NCBI GenBank assembly: GCA_010015745.1 | Contig: ML978178.1 | Coordinates: 186,001 to 250,000 of the forward strand | From: Setomelanomma holmii | Taxonomy: Eukaryota; Ascomycota; Dothideomycetes; Pleosporales; Phaeosphaeriaceae | Direction of reading: 5' to 3' | Length of the DNA: 64,000 bases | Part shown: positions 11,534-21,263 of the stretch, in pieces | Layout: every line of letters starts with the position of its first letter | Position numbering within the stretch: the first letter of the stretch is position 1 | The notes under the pieces: generated by a model | What the model was told of the DNA's origin: nothing | What the model saw: the letters and a program-made list of their open reading frames with translations, nothing else | Database searches by the model: none | Translations under genes and position numbers: made by a program

Positions 11534-11707
11534 CGAAAAAGATAGAAATGAATCATGAGAAATGATGATAGACTGCACCTATCTTTGTGCTCCATGCATG
11601 TGACCATTGCTCAGATTCAGACTATGACATGGACTATACGGCTCAGCCAGTGTTCCGAGGAAGTTTCTCTCCTTGTACAACTTATCTGTTATGTGTCTAT
11701 ACACCGC

Positions 11708-12781
11708 TCATCTAGTGGCCATCCGCTCTGATACTTCCTTACCAGCACTCTCGGCCAACAATCTGGTGTGCACATTCTTCGCTGCCTGCGCGTACGCAAC
11801 GATGTCCACATCCTTGCGCTTCCCGTCGGCGCCGCCGTCAAAGACTTCGTAACTGAACCAGCCTCGGAAACCCGTCTGGAGAACGGCTTTTACGACTTGG
11901 ACGATGGGTAAATAACCTCCATTGTAGGGAAGCGGCCGGAAGTCGTGACTCCAACGGCCGCGTGGCAGCAGACCTGAGTCGTCTCGCTCGTCCTTGAGCG
12001 GTGAAGGGACTTTGTACGCGTCGCTGATCTGTAAGAGATAAATCTTGTCTTTGGGAATGGTGTTGGCTAGACCATCAAGGCTCTTGTTGAACCTCTTTTC
12101 CAGCTCGTCCTTGGAGACGTCCTCGAGCAGTCCCGAAGCAGTCCTTGGGTCCGCCCATTCTCCACCGGCTGTCTGGAAGGTATCCAAGCAGAGCCCAATA
12201 TTCGGCCGATCTACCTCCGTAACAATATTCCATACATCCTTCCAGTCTGGCGCGTGCGTGCTCCAGCACCAATTCTCATAGGCGCATCGGAAGCCATGTT
12301 GCTGTAGCATGTCACACAGCTCGCGGAGATCTGCCACCATTCTTTTCTTGTCCAACTTCTCAAGCGGCATATCTGTCGAGCCCACCTGCAGCATGTCCGT
12401 CCCGCACGCCTGCATTATGCGAATCCAGCCTCGCGCCCGCTCGAAGGCGTCTTTACGACCGTCTGAGCCTTCTGGCCAGCCCTCGAAAGTGGAAAATGGC
12501 TGCAGCATCATGATGCCCAAGCTGCGCTTGTCGCATTCCTGCTTGATCGCAGCAGCGACCTTGCATAGCTCATCGTAGTTCTTTGGGTCGACTTCGTGGC
12601 CGAGGAGCGTTTGGCCGTACGAAAGGATATCAGGGAAGCTCAGTTCGACGGCAGCGAAGTCGGCGCTGGATATTGCGTGCAATCGATCGAGGAGTGGCGG
12701 AGGCTTTGATGGACTGCCGAGAGAGCAGGTTGCGTAGCTGATGGGGATGGTGAGCAGCGAAGCATAGTCGAGGCCGCCCAT
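11708..12781 (-). CDS. 3-dehydroshikimate dehydratase (qa-4 type)
   Basis: An intronless 357-aa frame of the AP-endonuclease/xylose-isomerase-like TIM-barrel family. Motifs typical of fungal dehydroshikimate dehydratases are visible: the N-terminus IPISYATCSLGS, VELSFPDILSYGQ, IMMLQPFSTFEGW, the metal-ligand strands YENWCWSTHAPDW and IGLCLDTFQTAGGEWADP, and the late segment GRWSHDFRPLPYNGGYLP. The enzyme converts 3-dehydroshikimate to protocatechuate, the step linking quinate or shikimate to the beta-ketoadipate route. It is divergent from a DAHP synthase gene, so the first shikimate-pathway enzyme and this drain lie side by side. None of the other qa cluster genes (permease, activator, repressor, quinate dehydrogenase, dehydroquinase) is present in the window. 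Confidence 0.92.
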   Translation of the reverse strand: MGGLDYASLLTIPISYATCSLGSPSKPPPLLDRLHAISSADFAAVELSFPDILSYGQTLLGHEVDPKNYDELCKVAAAIKQECDKRSLGIMMLQPFSTFEGWPEGSDGRKDAFERARGWIRIMQACGTDMLQVGSTDMPLEKLDKKRMVADLRELCDMLQQHGFRCAYENWCWSTHAPDWKDVWNIVTEVDRPNIGLCLDTFQTAGGEWADPRTASGLLEDVSKDELEKRFNKSLDGLANTIPKDKIYLLQISDAYKVPSPLKDERDDSGLLPRGRWSHDFRPLPYNGGYLPIVQVVKAVLQTGFRGWFSYEVFDGGADGKRKDVDIVAYAQAAKNVHTRLLAESAGKEVSERMATR

Positions 12782-13432
12782 TGTGAAGAAGCTCGTATCA
12801 CTGTAATAATTGAGTATGTGTTAGTATGGGAAGATGTCGGTAGATGGGGCCAGACATGTTGGGTCGCGCCTTCTGGTGGAGTAGTCGGAATGTCATGGCT
12901 GTGACGTAGCTCTGAAGCTGTCCATCCCGTAGCTCACCTTTGGGACTGAATGGCTGTTTACATGTATTTAGAGCAATTGCAACATGTTGCTAACATCTTT
13001 TGAACCACATGTGGGCACGGGAGCGCGTTGCAGGCTCTCCTGTTGTCCTCAGCTTCGCGCAATGGCGCTGGGCGTGTCTGTCACTCTCGGCTGCCATTCG
13101 GGCTAGCAAACGTCTGCTGCAGCAAGCGAGAGTGATGGCGCACGTGGACTTGTAGGGCGGCTGTTGTGGTCGCACATGGCTCGAGGTGCAAACAAGAGCT
13201 GGCTTGGTTGTATGCCCGTAGAATAAGCCCCGGCCACCCGGGCAGTCCCATGCAATCGTGCGTTCAAAGCTGGTGAAGAAAGTGCTAGCCAATCACAGCA
13301 TCGCCGATCCCGCGAGCGACACGCAGAGTCCCGAACAGAGGCGACTTTTTGACTCAGGAGATATATTTGCCTTGTGCTCTCTACTTTCCCGGGTGCCTCC
13401 AAAGTACTCAATATCTGCCCAGTAGACGCGCC
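12782..13432. promoter_or_regulatory. Divergent promoter between dehydroshikimate dehydratase and DAHP synthase
   Basis: A 651-bp region between the two start codons, so any control element here could act on both genes. It is GC-rich with no obvious TATA box and no convincing coding frame. I could not assign specific binding sites by eye. Confidence 0.6.
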
Positions 13433-14659
13433 ATGTCTGTATGTTGCGAGCTCTGCCCTCTTGCTGCAATAATTTTCTAACCGCGCCATTCAGTTCCACA
13501 TCGAGAACCCAGCTGTTGGCGATCCGCACAACTCTGAGGACTGGCGCATTCGCGGCTACAATCCCCTCACCCCGCCCGACCTTCTGCAGAGCGAAATCCC
13601 ACAGTCGTCCAAGTCGAGAGAAACCGTCCTCAAAGGCCGCGATGAGGCCGTCGCCATTGTCCAGGGCAAAGACGCCAACGGCAGATTGCTCGTCGTAATT
13701 GGCCCTTGCTCCATCCACGATCCCAAGGCTGCGCTCGAATACTGCGACCGGCTGGCGGGGCTGAAGGAGAAGTACAAGGATGACCTGCTCATTGTCATGC
13801 GCTCTTACCTGGAGAAGCCGCGTACGACTGTGGGATGGAAGGGCCTCATCAACGATCCAGACATCGACAACTCTTTCAAGATCAACAAGGGCCTGCGCGT
13901 GTCACGGCAGCTCTTCCTCGACTTGACCGAGAAGGGCATGCCCCTCGCCAGCGAGATGCTCGATACCATCTCGCCGCAGTTCTTGGCCGACATGCTGAGT
14001 GTTGGAGCAATTGGCGCTCGCACAACCGAGTCGCAGCTGCACCGCGAGCTTGCTTCGGGTCTGTCCTTCCCGGTCGGCTTCAAGAACGGCACAGATGGCA
14101 CCCTGGACGTCGCCGTCGATGCCATTGGCTCCGTCAAGCACCCGCATCACTTCCTCTCCGTCACCAAGCCGGGTGTAGTCGCTATTGTGGGCACCATTGG
14201 CAACGACGACTGCTTCGTGATTCTGCGCGGCGGAAAGAAGGGCACAAACTTTGATGCGAAGAGCCTCAAGGAGGCGCGGGAAAAGCTCGAGTCCAAGGGC
14301 CTCAATGCCCGGTTGATGATTGATTGCAGTCACGGCAACTCCGAGAAGAACCACAACAACCAGCCCAAGGTCGCGCATGCGCTGGCCGAGCAGATTGAAG
14401 CCGGTGAGACAGCCATCATGGGTGTCATGATCGAAAGCAACATCAACGAGGGCAATCAGAAGGTTCCCAAGGAGGGCAAGGAGGGTAAGTTTAGCATCGA
14501 TGCATGGCTGCGTGCGACACTAACAAACTGCTAGGCCTCAAGTACGGCGTCTCCATCACCGATGCTTGCATAAATTGGGCCGACACCGAGAAGGTGCTCG
14601 AAGAGCTCGCGACTTCCGTGGCTAAGAGGAGATCGCTCGCCAACACCAACGGCCACTAA
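13433..14659 (+). CDS. ARO3: 3-deoxy-7-phosphoheptulonate (DAHP) synthase, Aro3-like
   Basis: Three exons: a 6-nt first exon 13433-13438 (Met-Ser), 13494-14484, and 14535-14659, giving 373 aa. The 55-nt first intron has donor GTATGT and branch TTCTAACC. It catalyses PEP plus erythrose-4-phosphate to DAHP, the entry to aromatic amino-acid synthesis. Type I motifs are intact: VVIGPCSIHDPKAA, MRSYLEKPRTTVGWKGL, GARTTESQLHRELASGLS, FKNGTDG, VTKPGVVAIVGT and MIDCSHGNSEKN. Length and start (EDWRIRGYNPLTPPDLLQ) fit the Phe-sensitive Aro3 group better than Aro4, but feedback specificity is inferred. The frame before the first acceptor is closed, which supports the microexon start. Confidence 0.93.
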
Positions 14660-14744
14660 AAGCATTTTGTTTTAACGATTTCCTTGTTACGGGTCGTGGT
14701 ATAGGACGAGGCTCGGCGTTTCCGGGCACCAAAGATACACTCGA

Positions 14745-14760
14745 ATGCATGCGCATGCAT
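14745..14760. repeat. Perfect 16-bp palindrome in alternating purine-pyrimidine DNA
   Basis: ATGCATGCGCATGCAT equals its own reverse complement, and the purine-pyrimidine alternation continues for a few more bases on the right. It lies about 85 bp after the DAHP synthase stop, in the presumed 3' UTR or downstream region. Such DNA can extrude a cruciform or adopt Z form; a biological role is not shown. Confidence 0.85.
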
Positions 14761-17166
14761 GTATTCGCACGCTGAAACAGAGTTAATTCCGGCGCTGCCG
14801 TGACTTCTGTCTGTGAAGCATTGTCTGTGACGACATTGATTGCGTACGAACATGTGCTCGTCGATCGCTTGTCAAGCTAGACATTTGACGTGTGTCGCAC
14901 TTCCCATGTGGTGGCAGGAGCTGTCGACCCCTGTCACATTCTCCTTTCACCGGTCGCACATGTACTACCCTACCCCACACCATCTTGCTGCAGTTCGCTA
15001 CTCGACTTGCAACGTATATCCACTAACTCACTATCTATCACGCAACTCATAGGTGCACGCACTTCGTGCATACATTTTCAGCGAGTCACATCACTTTCAC
15101 TCACCTGGTCAAGCAGTCTCTCCACCGCACAACCATTCTACACGAACGTCAAGCCACACCTGCAGGCTCTGCTTCTTTGAGGTCGGACGATAGATGCGGC
15201 TCATTTCACTTCGAATCCTAGCACGGCAATGCAGCTCAACGAGACGTGCTTCTACCGAGCGGACTTCAACCGAGCGTGAGGCTAGCAAGCTGCAGGTGTA
15301 CTCGCGCAACATCGGTCATGATCGAGTACCGGCATCACTGACCCTTTATCGCGAGAGAAGCGCTTGAGGTGTTTACACGAGCACGCATGCGCACTGTGGT
15401 GTGCCACAATCTGTCAACCCGGTTTGCCGTATGCTCTGTCTTGACATGAACACATCCGAGATCCGCCCGCTGACAGCCATGCACATGTTGCTCAAGCATT
15501 GCAACAGATCCCAGGGTCAATTCAAGTCTCTGTAAACACAGTCCGTGGTGACAAGGCTTGAAGGCTGTTGTCGTGGACGCCATCGAGGCCTGCATGCGCT
15601 AAACACACGGTGCGTTATTAGTAACACCAAGCTCCGATATGCACTGTCCGCCTCAACTGCCCATTGATCGACCTTTCCTGTGCAGACTTGCAAACAGAGT
15701 TGCGGTGAAGGGGTGCAATGCTTGGTACTGTCGGCCATGCTCGTGCTCCGGAAACGGCAGCACGATCTTCGTGGAGGCTGGCAGTAGCTCCAGCCCCTCG
15801 ATGCCACAGGTGGCTTGCAGGTGCATTTCCGGTGAGCGAAGCTCCACTTCTCCTCCTCGCGAGAACATGACGTCTCGGGACACCCTTGATGCTTCGAGCA
15901 GCCAGGCTCCTTGTACTCTCTTGGTGACACGGAGATCAACACCTAGTGTGATGAACTATCAAGGAACTGCCAATCGAAGGGCTCGGGTGCATGCCAATGT
16001 ACTTGCATTCTACCAAAGTACTGTCTGAAAGTATCGTGTCTCGAGGTCAATCCACTTCCAACTGCATCGCTAAGCGCTTCGGTAATACACTCCGGCCTTG
16101 CGACCGAGTGTCGGTTCTGCCCCTTCATCTCCCCGTGCATGAGGACGATTGGAATCTACCAATCCATTGGATCTGTCAAGCTGAGTCGCGAACGCGGTCT
16201 ACTTTTTCGAGCTCGGCCTTCGTCATTGAGCCTTTCCACAGATTCTTCCAGGCGGCGGGGCCTTCTCCTTGACACATGCGCCCTGCATGATCACAATCAG
16301 GGGAGGATAGATGCTCGAATTGTGTTAAATCGTATGAGCGCAGGGTTGGTTGAAGCCGTGCTAGACGCGTCTCATACCATCCCGCGTTGGACATTCTAGA
16401 TAGAAGGGAGTGCTAAACATGGCCCAAATTGTTGATCACCAGCGCTCGTGGACAACATGGCCTGGAAGTTTGGAATGAGCATATAGAGAAGCGGATCTTT
16501 CGAGCCTTTCCACAGACTCGTCGCGTGGCAGTAAGCCCTAATGCAGGTGAAGCGGTTGCAGAGAAGTATCGTCGAAGCAGATTTCAAACTCGGCTGCTGG
16601 CAACAGCACGTTGTTGTTGACATCGCGGTGACCGACTGCATTTAAAGTTTAGATTCCGAAAGGAGGGCCTATCGCAGGTGACTCTTAAGTTGATCGCAAG
16701 GCTGCGGATGCCGAGAACCGTTGTGACTGGTGCTGCACATGCACTCGACGGGCCGCTGTACTTTGACCACACCGCCGCAAGTGCCATGTGGACATACTGC
16801 CGTCGGGAAAGCCGCAACTTCCAGTGTATGCGAAGGTCTACCAATTTTCTGATTGGGATAGAGCGTAGATTAGCGGCTCCCGGAGGCATACGAATGTGTG
16901 CTTGGTTCGCACTCGCAGTCCATGGACTGCCCGTGGTGTCGCGCCATTTCGTCATCTCAGATACTTCTTCCTACACATACATAAATCCCCCTTCGCCACA
17001 TATACCAACCTTTCTGCTTGTCAGCTATGAGTATCTCAGTCATCTCTTGTCAACTCCCGATCCGGAACACCGCTTCGACCCTACAACTTCCAGGCTACTG
17101 CAACACTGCCTACTCTCTCTCGACACTAGGCCCACCGAACCCAATTCACCGTCTTCCAGAAGCAAC
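14761..17166. other. Gene-poor stretch, 2.4 kb
   Basis: Open frames of 60-140 codons occur on both strands, but none shows consistent composition, domain motifs or credible splice continuations. The largest (minus strand 15517-15942) is Cys/Arg/Ser-rich in a way typical of shadow frames. No tRNA or repeat family recognised. Confidence 0.5.
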
Positions 17167-18123
17167 ATGCCAACCACCTCTGCGAATACAGAACTCGACT
17201 TTGATCAGTGGAGACTACGGGATGAGCATGCCTCGAATGCGAGTCCATCGTTCATCCACTCGCATAAGAGAGGTGACTCCACAGAGTTCGCTTGTACTGG
17301 CGCACTATTCCCACAGAAGTCCTGGCCCAGACCACCAATCATCGACATACCTATTGAGGAAGCAGTGACACGACGAATCGCTTCAAGCAGCATAACGGAA
17401 GAGCCTGAAAGCATGACACACCCGCGTCCAGGCTTAGGAAGGAACGCTTTGAGCAGCAGCAGCGCCCATCACTACTCCACGGAAGAAGTTCAAAAGCTTA
17501 TACAGCAGCTATCAGCGACGAAGAGTGCAGGGAAGAACGAGGGTAGGTCAGCCCAGGCGCCTTTTCTTACGTCGACTGTGTATCTGGTTCTCAGGTACAA
17601 TAGTAGTCCTAGCGCCTCGGTCAGACTTGCTTGTGTTTCAGACATTTACAAATTGTCTTCGAGAACAAGCCCAGAGCGCTGTGGTCGAGACGCTCGACAT
17701 TGTCACACATAGACTGACTCTTAGCAGACTCGGAATCCGGTTCTTCCTCGACGTCAGAGCGCCACGATTCGCCAGCGATGAGCGAGGATGATAAATTGTC
17801 AGGGACTCAGACCCCTCGGAGACTCGTCGAGGCGTCGAATCCGAGCACGCCGCCGCCTCCGTCTGTGGCTACAACTGAGGATGACAACCGGAATGTTGAA
17901 GCAGGACCGATCTCTCCGAATCCATGGTCGTCCTTTGAACGTAAACGAAAGCGAACTGAGGACGATGTCACCAACCGATCGTAGTCGAGTCGCGTATACG
18001 GACACCCCCAGTGTGGACGCGTTCCTCTCGTCGGAGTCAGAGACGGAGGGCCTTGCCACCGAGCTTCCTCTTCTCGAACGACGCAGCGATGCCACCTACT
18101 TCAGCATCCTACGCCAAGGGTAG
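17167..18123 (+). CDS. Hypothetical disordered protein, 3' gene structure unresolved
   Basis: The first exon, 17167-17542, starts MPTTSANTELDFDQWRLRDE and reads through Ser/Thr/Pro-rich sequence with one possible helix (YSTEEVQKLIQQLSATKS) to a GTAGGT donor. Downstream, protein-like Ser/Glu/Asp-rich sequence resumes in the frame of 17778-17984 (MSEDDKLSGTQTPRRLVE... ERKRKRTEDD). A further acidic stretch in another frame runs to 18123 (TPSVDAFLSSESETEG). One consistent route uses an acceptor at about 17640 and a second intron to about 17722, but alternatives exist. The product looks nuclear and disordered (basic KRKR cluster). No recognised family; exon limits beyond 17542 are guesses. Confidence 0.4.
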
Positions 18124-18998
18124 ACTGTGTGTCAAAGACCAGGCATCGACATCCACAGTGCTGCTGTCATGAGGAGACTACGCTAACCAAATTATTTGTC
18201 TTCGCTTCGCTGGTTCTGGCCCTCATCACAGGCAAGCCTTCTCTTCAGAACCCTGCTTGTTTTTCATTTCATACTCTTTTCTTCTCCACGCAATCAGATT
18301 GCCCCAATAGCTCCATTTCTTCAAACATGATCGTCTGGAACGACGAAAATTCTGTTCTCAGATTATATAGCTCTTGCTTGCTGCCCTACTCTATGACCAC
18401 AACGTTGTTCGAGACCTTGGAGATGGCTTAACAGCATATAAGTAATTACCATTATGCATATACTTTACAAACATGGTCGCTAAGCTCCCTCCACTCCAAA
18501 GCGTGCTGTGCCTCTCCACGTACGAGTTTTACAAAGTTTTCTTACCGCAAAAAGGGACGCAAAACTACTGTGAGGCGGGTGGATTTGAAGAGAAGGCCAA
18601 GGACATGATCGGGGTAAACATTCTGGATGCATGGGCGCATGTATAGATGATCATGGGGAGCTGTGCTGGCACTGCAGCTGTTGGCGAGCAGGGTGCGTTG
18701 CAGCCCATTTCTTCGACAATGCGCGCTCTTGGGATTTTACATGCGACATCGACGGTGCCCAACCAAACTGGTTGGCAATGTTGCGATCTCTGGAAATGAT
18801 ATGCAGTGCCGTGAACGTCACGTTGAAGTCGTCATCATCGATGCTAGTCTCGGTGGGTACTCAGGTTCTCGGCCAGCCTTACGAAGCACGGTCCTTTTTG
18901 GCGGCTACGACTGCCCTTGCACCTTCGATCCTCCGTGACTTGACAACTACATACTCCCTTCAGCACCACAAGTATATCGATGCTCTTTAAGTAACATC
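18124..18998. other. Intergenic stretch
   Basis: Upstream region of the SDHAF1-like gene. Only short, non-protein-like frames on both strands; nothing else seen. Confidence 0.45.
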
Positions 18999-19337
18999 AT
19001 GACGAGTCTGTCTGGCCTTCAAAGAGACGTCCTATCGCTTTACAGACAATGTCTGCGAGCAATGAAGGAAAAGCCAGCGGTATGCACGTTTGCCACAATG
19101 TTGAATATCTACTTACTCCTCCAGGAAACACGACATCACTTTCAGGAATTCGCAAGGTCAGATTGGATGCTCCTACAATTTAGTCGAGATCATATGCTAA
19201 CAGATGCTAGAAATGAGTTTCGCAAACACATGGATGTTGGCAAAAAAGACTTTGGCACCATCGAGTATTTGCTCCGGAGAGGTCGGAACCAACTCGAAAC
19301 ATACCGAGATCTTGGTATCCGAGATATCCATGCCTGA
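18999..19337 (+). CDS. SDH6: Succinate dehydrogenase assembly factor 1 (LYR protein)
   Basis: Three exons (18999-19079, 19125-19156, 19211-19337) give 79 aa. The introns are 45 and 54 nt, and the second has a perfect GCTAAC branch. The N-terminus LQRDVLSLYRQCLRA holds the LYR motif at residues 14-16. The second half (ARNEFRKHMDVGKKDFGTIE, then YLLRRGRNQLETYRD) matches the conserved helix of SDHAF1/Sdh6. The protein acts in the mitochondrial matrix, recruiting the Fe-S transfer machinery to the Sdh2 subunit of complex II. Length is as expected for fungal members. Exon 2 is only 32 nt, so the gene is easily missed when scanning single frames. Confidence 0.9.
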   Translation: MTSLSGLQRDVLSLYRQCLRAMKEKPAVCTFATMLNIYLLLQETRHHFQEFARSDWMLLQFSRDHMLTDARNEFRKHMDVGKKDFGTIEYLLRRGRNQLETYRDLGIRDIHA

Positions 19338-19913
19338 GGTCGAACAACCTTATGGCCGCCTGACAGCTCTCCTGAGGCGAGAAAGCCATGACGGTATCCA
19401 TCCCTGGCTGCTGGGACCGACAACAGGTGGAATGATGCATGTGCTACCTCTTTCGCTGCGGGAAATGGTAGGCATCGAATATTGCATCACTCCAGGCCTC
19501 AGTTCTCAGGGAGCAATGTGGCATCGATCTCGAGGGCCTGGCATCAAGAAGTCGACATTAGCAAGATCACGTGATATGGGACTTGTCAGAATGGATCAGC
19601 TCTCCTCAGGACGGAGCTACACAATTCCCAAATAACTGCGGCCGCACAAGGTTCGATTGGACTGGAAAGCCTCCTTGTGCATGGTCGTTGTGCGATCAGG
19701 AGACATGCTTATGCGTTCACGTCAAACATCGTGGCTCGGAAGCTACCCGAAGTTTCTCCAAATTTCTTCATCTTTCGATCACCCAGTCTCCCTGACACGA
19801 CGAGCAATTTCAAGCAATGTCACGATCATTCGAGAATTTCACGCCTCGACTATAAAGGGCCCTCGAAGCTGCCTTCAAGTCGACCACCAGAACAAAGAAT
19901 CAGCAAGACATTC
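19338..19913 (+). promoter_or_regulatory. Promoter of the small heat-shock gene: HSE-like sites and TATA box
   Basis: A TATA box (TATAAAG) lies at 19851-19857, 57 bp before the upstream ATG at 19914. Heat-shock-element units are visible at about 19748-19777 (CGAAG TTTCT, then further TTTCT and TTTCG units at 5-bp phasing) and at 19829-19836 (TTCGAGAA). These are the NGAAN/NTTCN arrays recognised by Hsf1. The TATA spacing would place transcription start before 19914, so the upstream ATG should be in the mRNA. Confidence 0.6.
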
Positions 19914-20597
19914 ATGCAAACACTGCGCACAAGCATTCGACGAGTTCCACAACAACTCAATCGCATTTCGAAGCCTACCTTTACTCGCAACTTTACTTAC
20001 ACACCAGCAGCAATGTCTCTCTTTCCACGATTCACACAAGAGTTCGCTCCCATGCTCCGTCTTTTCGACGAGTACGACCGTCAAGCCTTCCGCGACCTCG
20101 ACTGTTCATTCAGGTCGATCCGCTCCTTCACGCCCAAATTTTATGTCAAGGAGACCAAGGAAGGCTACGAGCTCAAGGGCGAACTTCCCGGCATCGAACA
20201 AAAAGACATCAATATCAAGTGGACCGACAACAACACCCTGACCATCTCGGGTCACCACGAGGAGGTCCGCGAGGAAGGCAAACGTCCACAAGGCTTCATC
20301 GAGAGTGGTGAAGAACCGAAGAAGCTCGAACACCAGCCCACCGTTGAGGACGAGGCGAATGGCGAGACCAGCAAGCATGTCGCCAAGAAGTCGGATAAGA
20401 CAGAGGTCACCAAGAAGGAGGAGCCAGAGACCAAGTACTGGGTATCTGAACGTAGTGTTGGCGAGTTCCATCGCTCATTTGCGTTCCCAGCAAGGATCGA
20501 CCAGGACGCTGTCAAGGCTAGCTTGAAGAATGGTATCTTGAGCATTCTCATTCCGAAGGCGGCGGCTCCACAATCAAGGAAGATCAACATCGAGTAA
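19914..20597 (+). CDS. Small heat-shock protein (Hsp20/alpha-crystallin), with possible mitochondrial presequence
   Basis: Single-exon gene of 227 aa from the ATG at 19914; a second in-frame ATG at 20013 gives the usual fungal Hsp30-type start MSLFPRF (194 aa). The alpha-crystallin domain runs from FTPKFYVKETKEGYELKGEL to the end, with GELPGIEQKDINIKW, ERSVGEFHRSFAFP and the C-terminal ASLKNGILSILIPK. A charged Lys/Glu-rich insertion of about 60 residues, common in fungal Hsp30, splits the domain. The 33 residues before the second Met contain five Arg, one Lys and many Ser/Thr with no acid, which looks like a mitochondrial targeting peptide. It is an ATP-independent holdase, probably heat-induced given the upstream HSE-like sites. 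Confidence 0.9.
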   Translation: MQTLRTSIRRVPQQLNRISKPTFTRNFTYTPAAMSLFPRFTQEFAPMLRLFDEYDRQAFRDLDCSFRSIRSFTPKFYVKETKEGYELKGELPGIEQKDINIKWTDNNTLTISGHHEEVREEGKRPQGFIESGEEPKKLEHQPTVEDEANGETSKHVAKKSDKTEVTKKEEPETKYWVSERSVGEFHRSFAFPARIDQDAVKASLKNGILSILIPKAAAPQSRKINIE

Positions 20598-21263
20598 AGG
20601 ACGAAATCACACGAGACCCATAAAGCATGGAGGAAGAGATGACTTTTCACTCCCTTGACACGACTGTATGATCAAGCGATTGGTGTTGGGCATGATATTT
20701 GGGTGGAGATGGAGCTTTGTCTGACCACATTCCCTATATTCGCCTTCTTTGATGTAATGTACATTCAAAACACGATCTAATACAGCAGTAAGAATTATCA
20801 AAGATCTCGCTGCAATCTACTTTGCACTTTGTGATGCTCGCACAACCTACATAATCATCGTGATGTCGTCTAAGCGCCCTTGCAACCCTGACAAAATCAG
20901 CTTTCCACGCCACCAATGATGAGCTGAACATTTCTGTGACTACGAACCTCGTATCCAAATGCAAAGCCGCAGCCGAAGCTATACGATACAGCAAAAGTTA
21001 GCGAGCGATGTCGCAGAACGCAAGGCTGAAACGCCTCTTTGTGGTACTTCGCCGACTCAGCCTCAGCCTCGTGGCATAGAAAACGCATGTAAAGCAACTC
21101 ACAGCACAACCTACGCGCTTTCCTCGCCTTTATCGAATCTCATCCCGGTGCTCGCTTGTCGTCATTCTTTGCTAGCATTCCCATTTCCAGGCCTTCTCCT
21201 TGAAGTCTATTTGCATATCCCATCTCACATCTTCGGCCTCGCCCTCCCAAGAACTTACAACCA
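20598..21263. other. Intergenic stretch
   Basis: 3' region of the heat-shock gene and promoter of the membrane protein. No protein-like frame or recognised RNA. Confidence 0.5.

Noticed and set aside
15517..15942. Minus-strand frame of 141 codons in the 14.8-17.2 kb stretch
   Set aside because: Cys/Arg/Ser-rich shadow-like composition, competing frames of similar length on the other strand, no domain or splice support.
19204..19635. Plus-strand frame of 143 codons overlapping the SDHAF1-like gene
   Set aside because: Overlaps the third exon in another phase and runs into the heat-shock promoter; no protein character.
20106..20650. Minus-strand frames of 121 and 132 codons opposite the heat-shock gene
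   Set aside because: Mirror frames of a strongly biased coding strand; hydrophobic runs come from the Lys/Glu-rich region read backwards.
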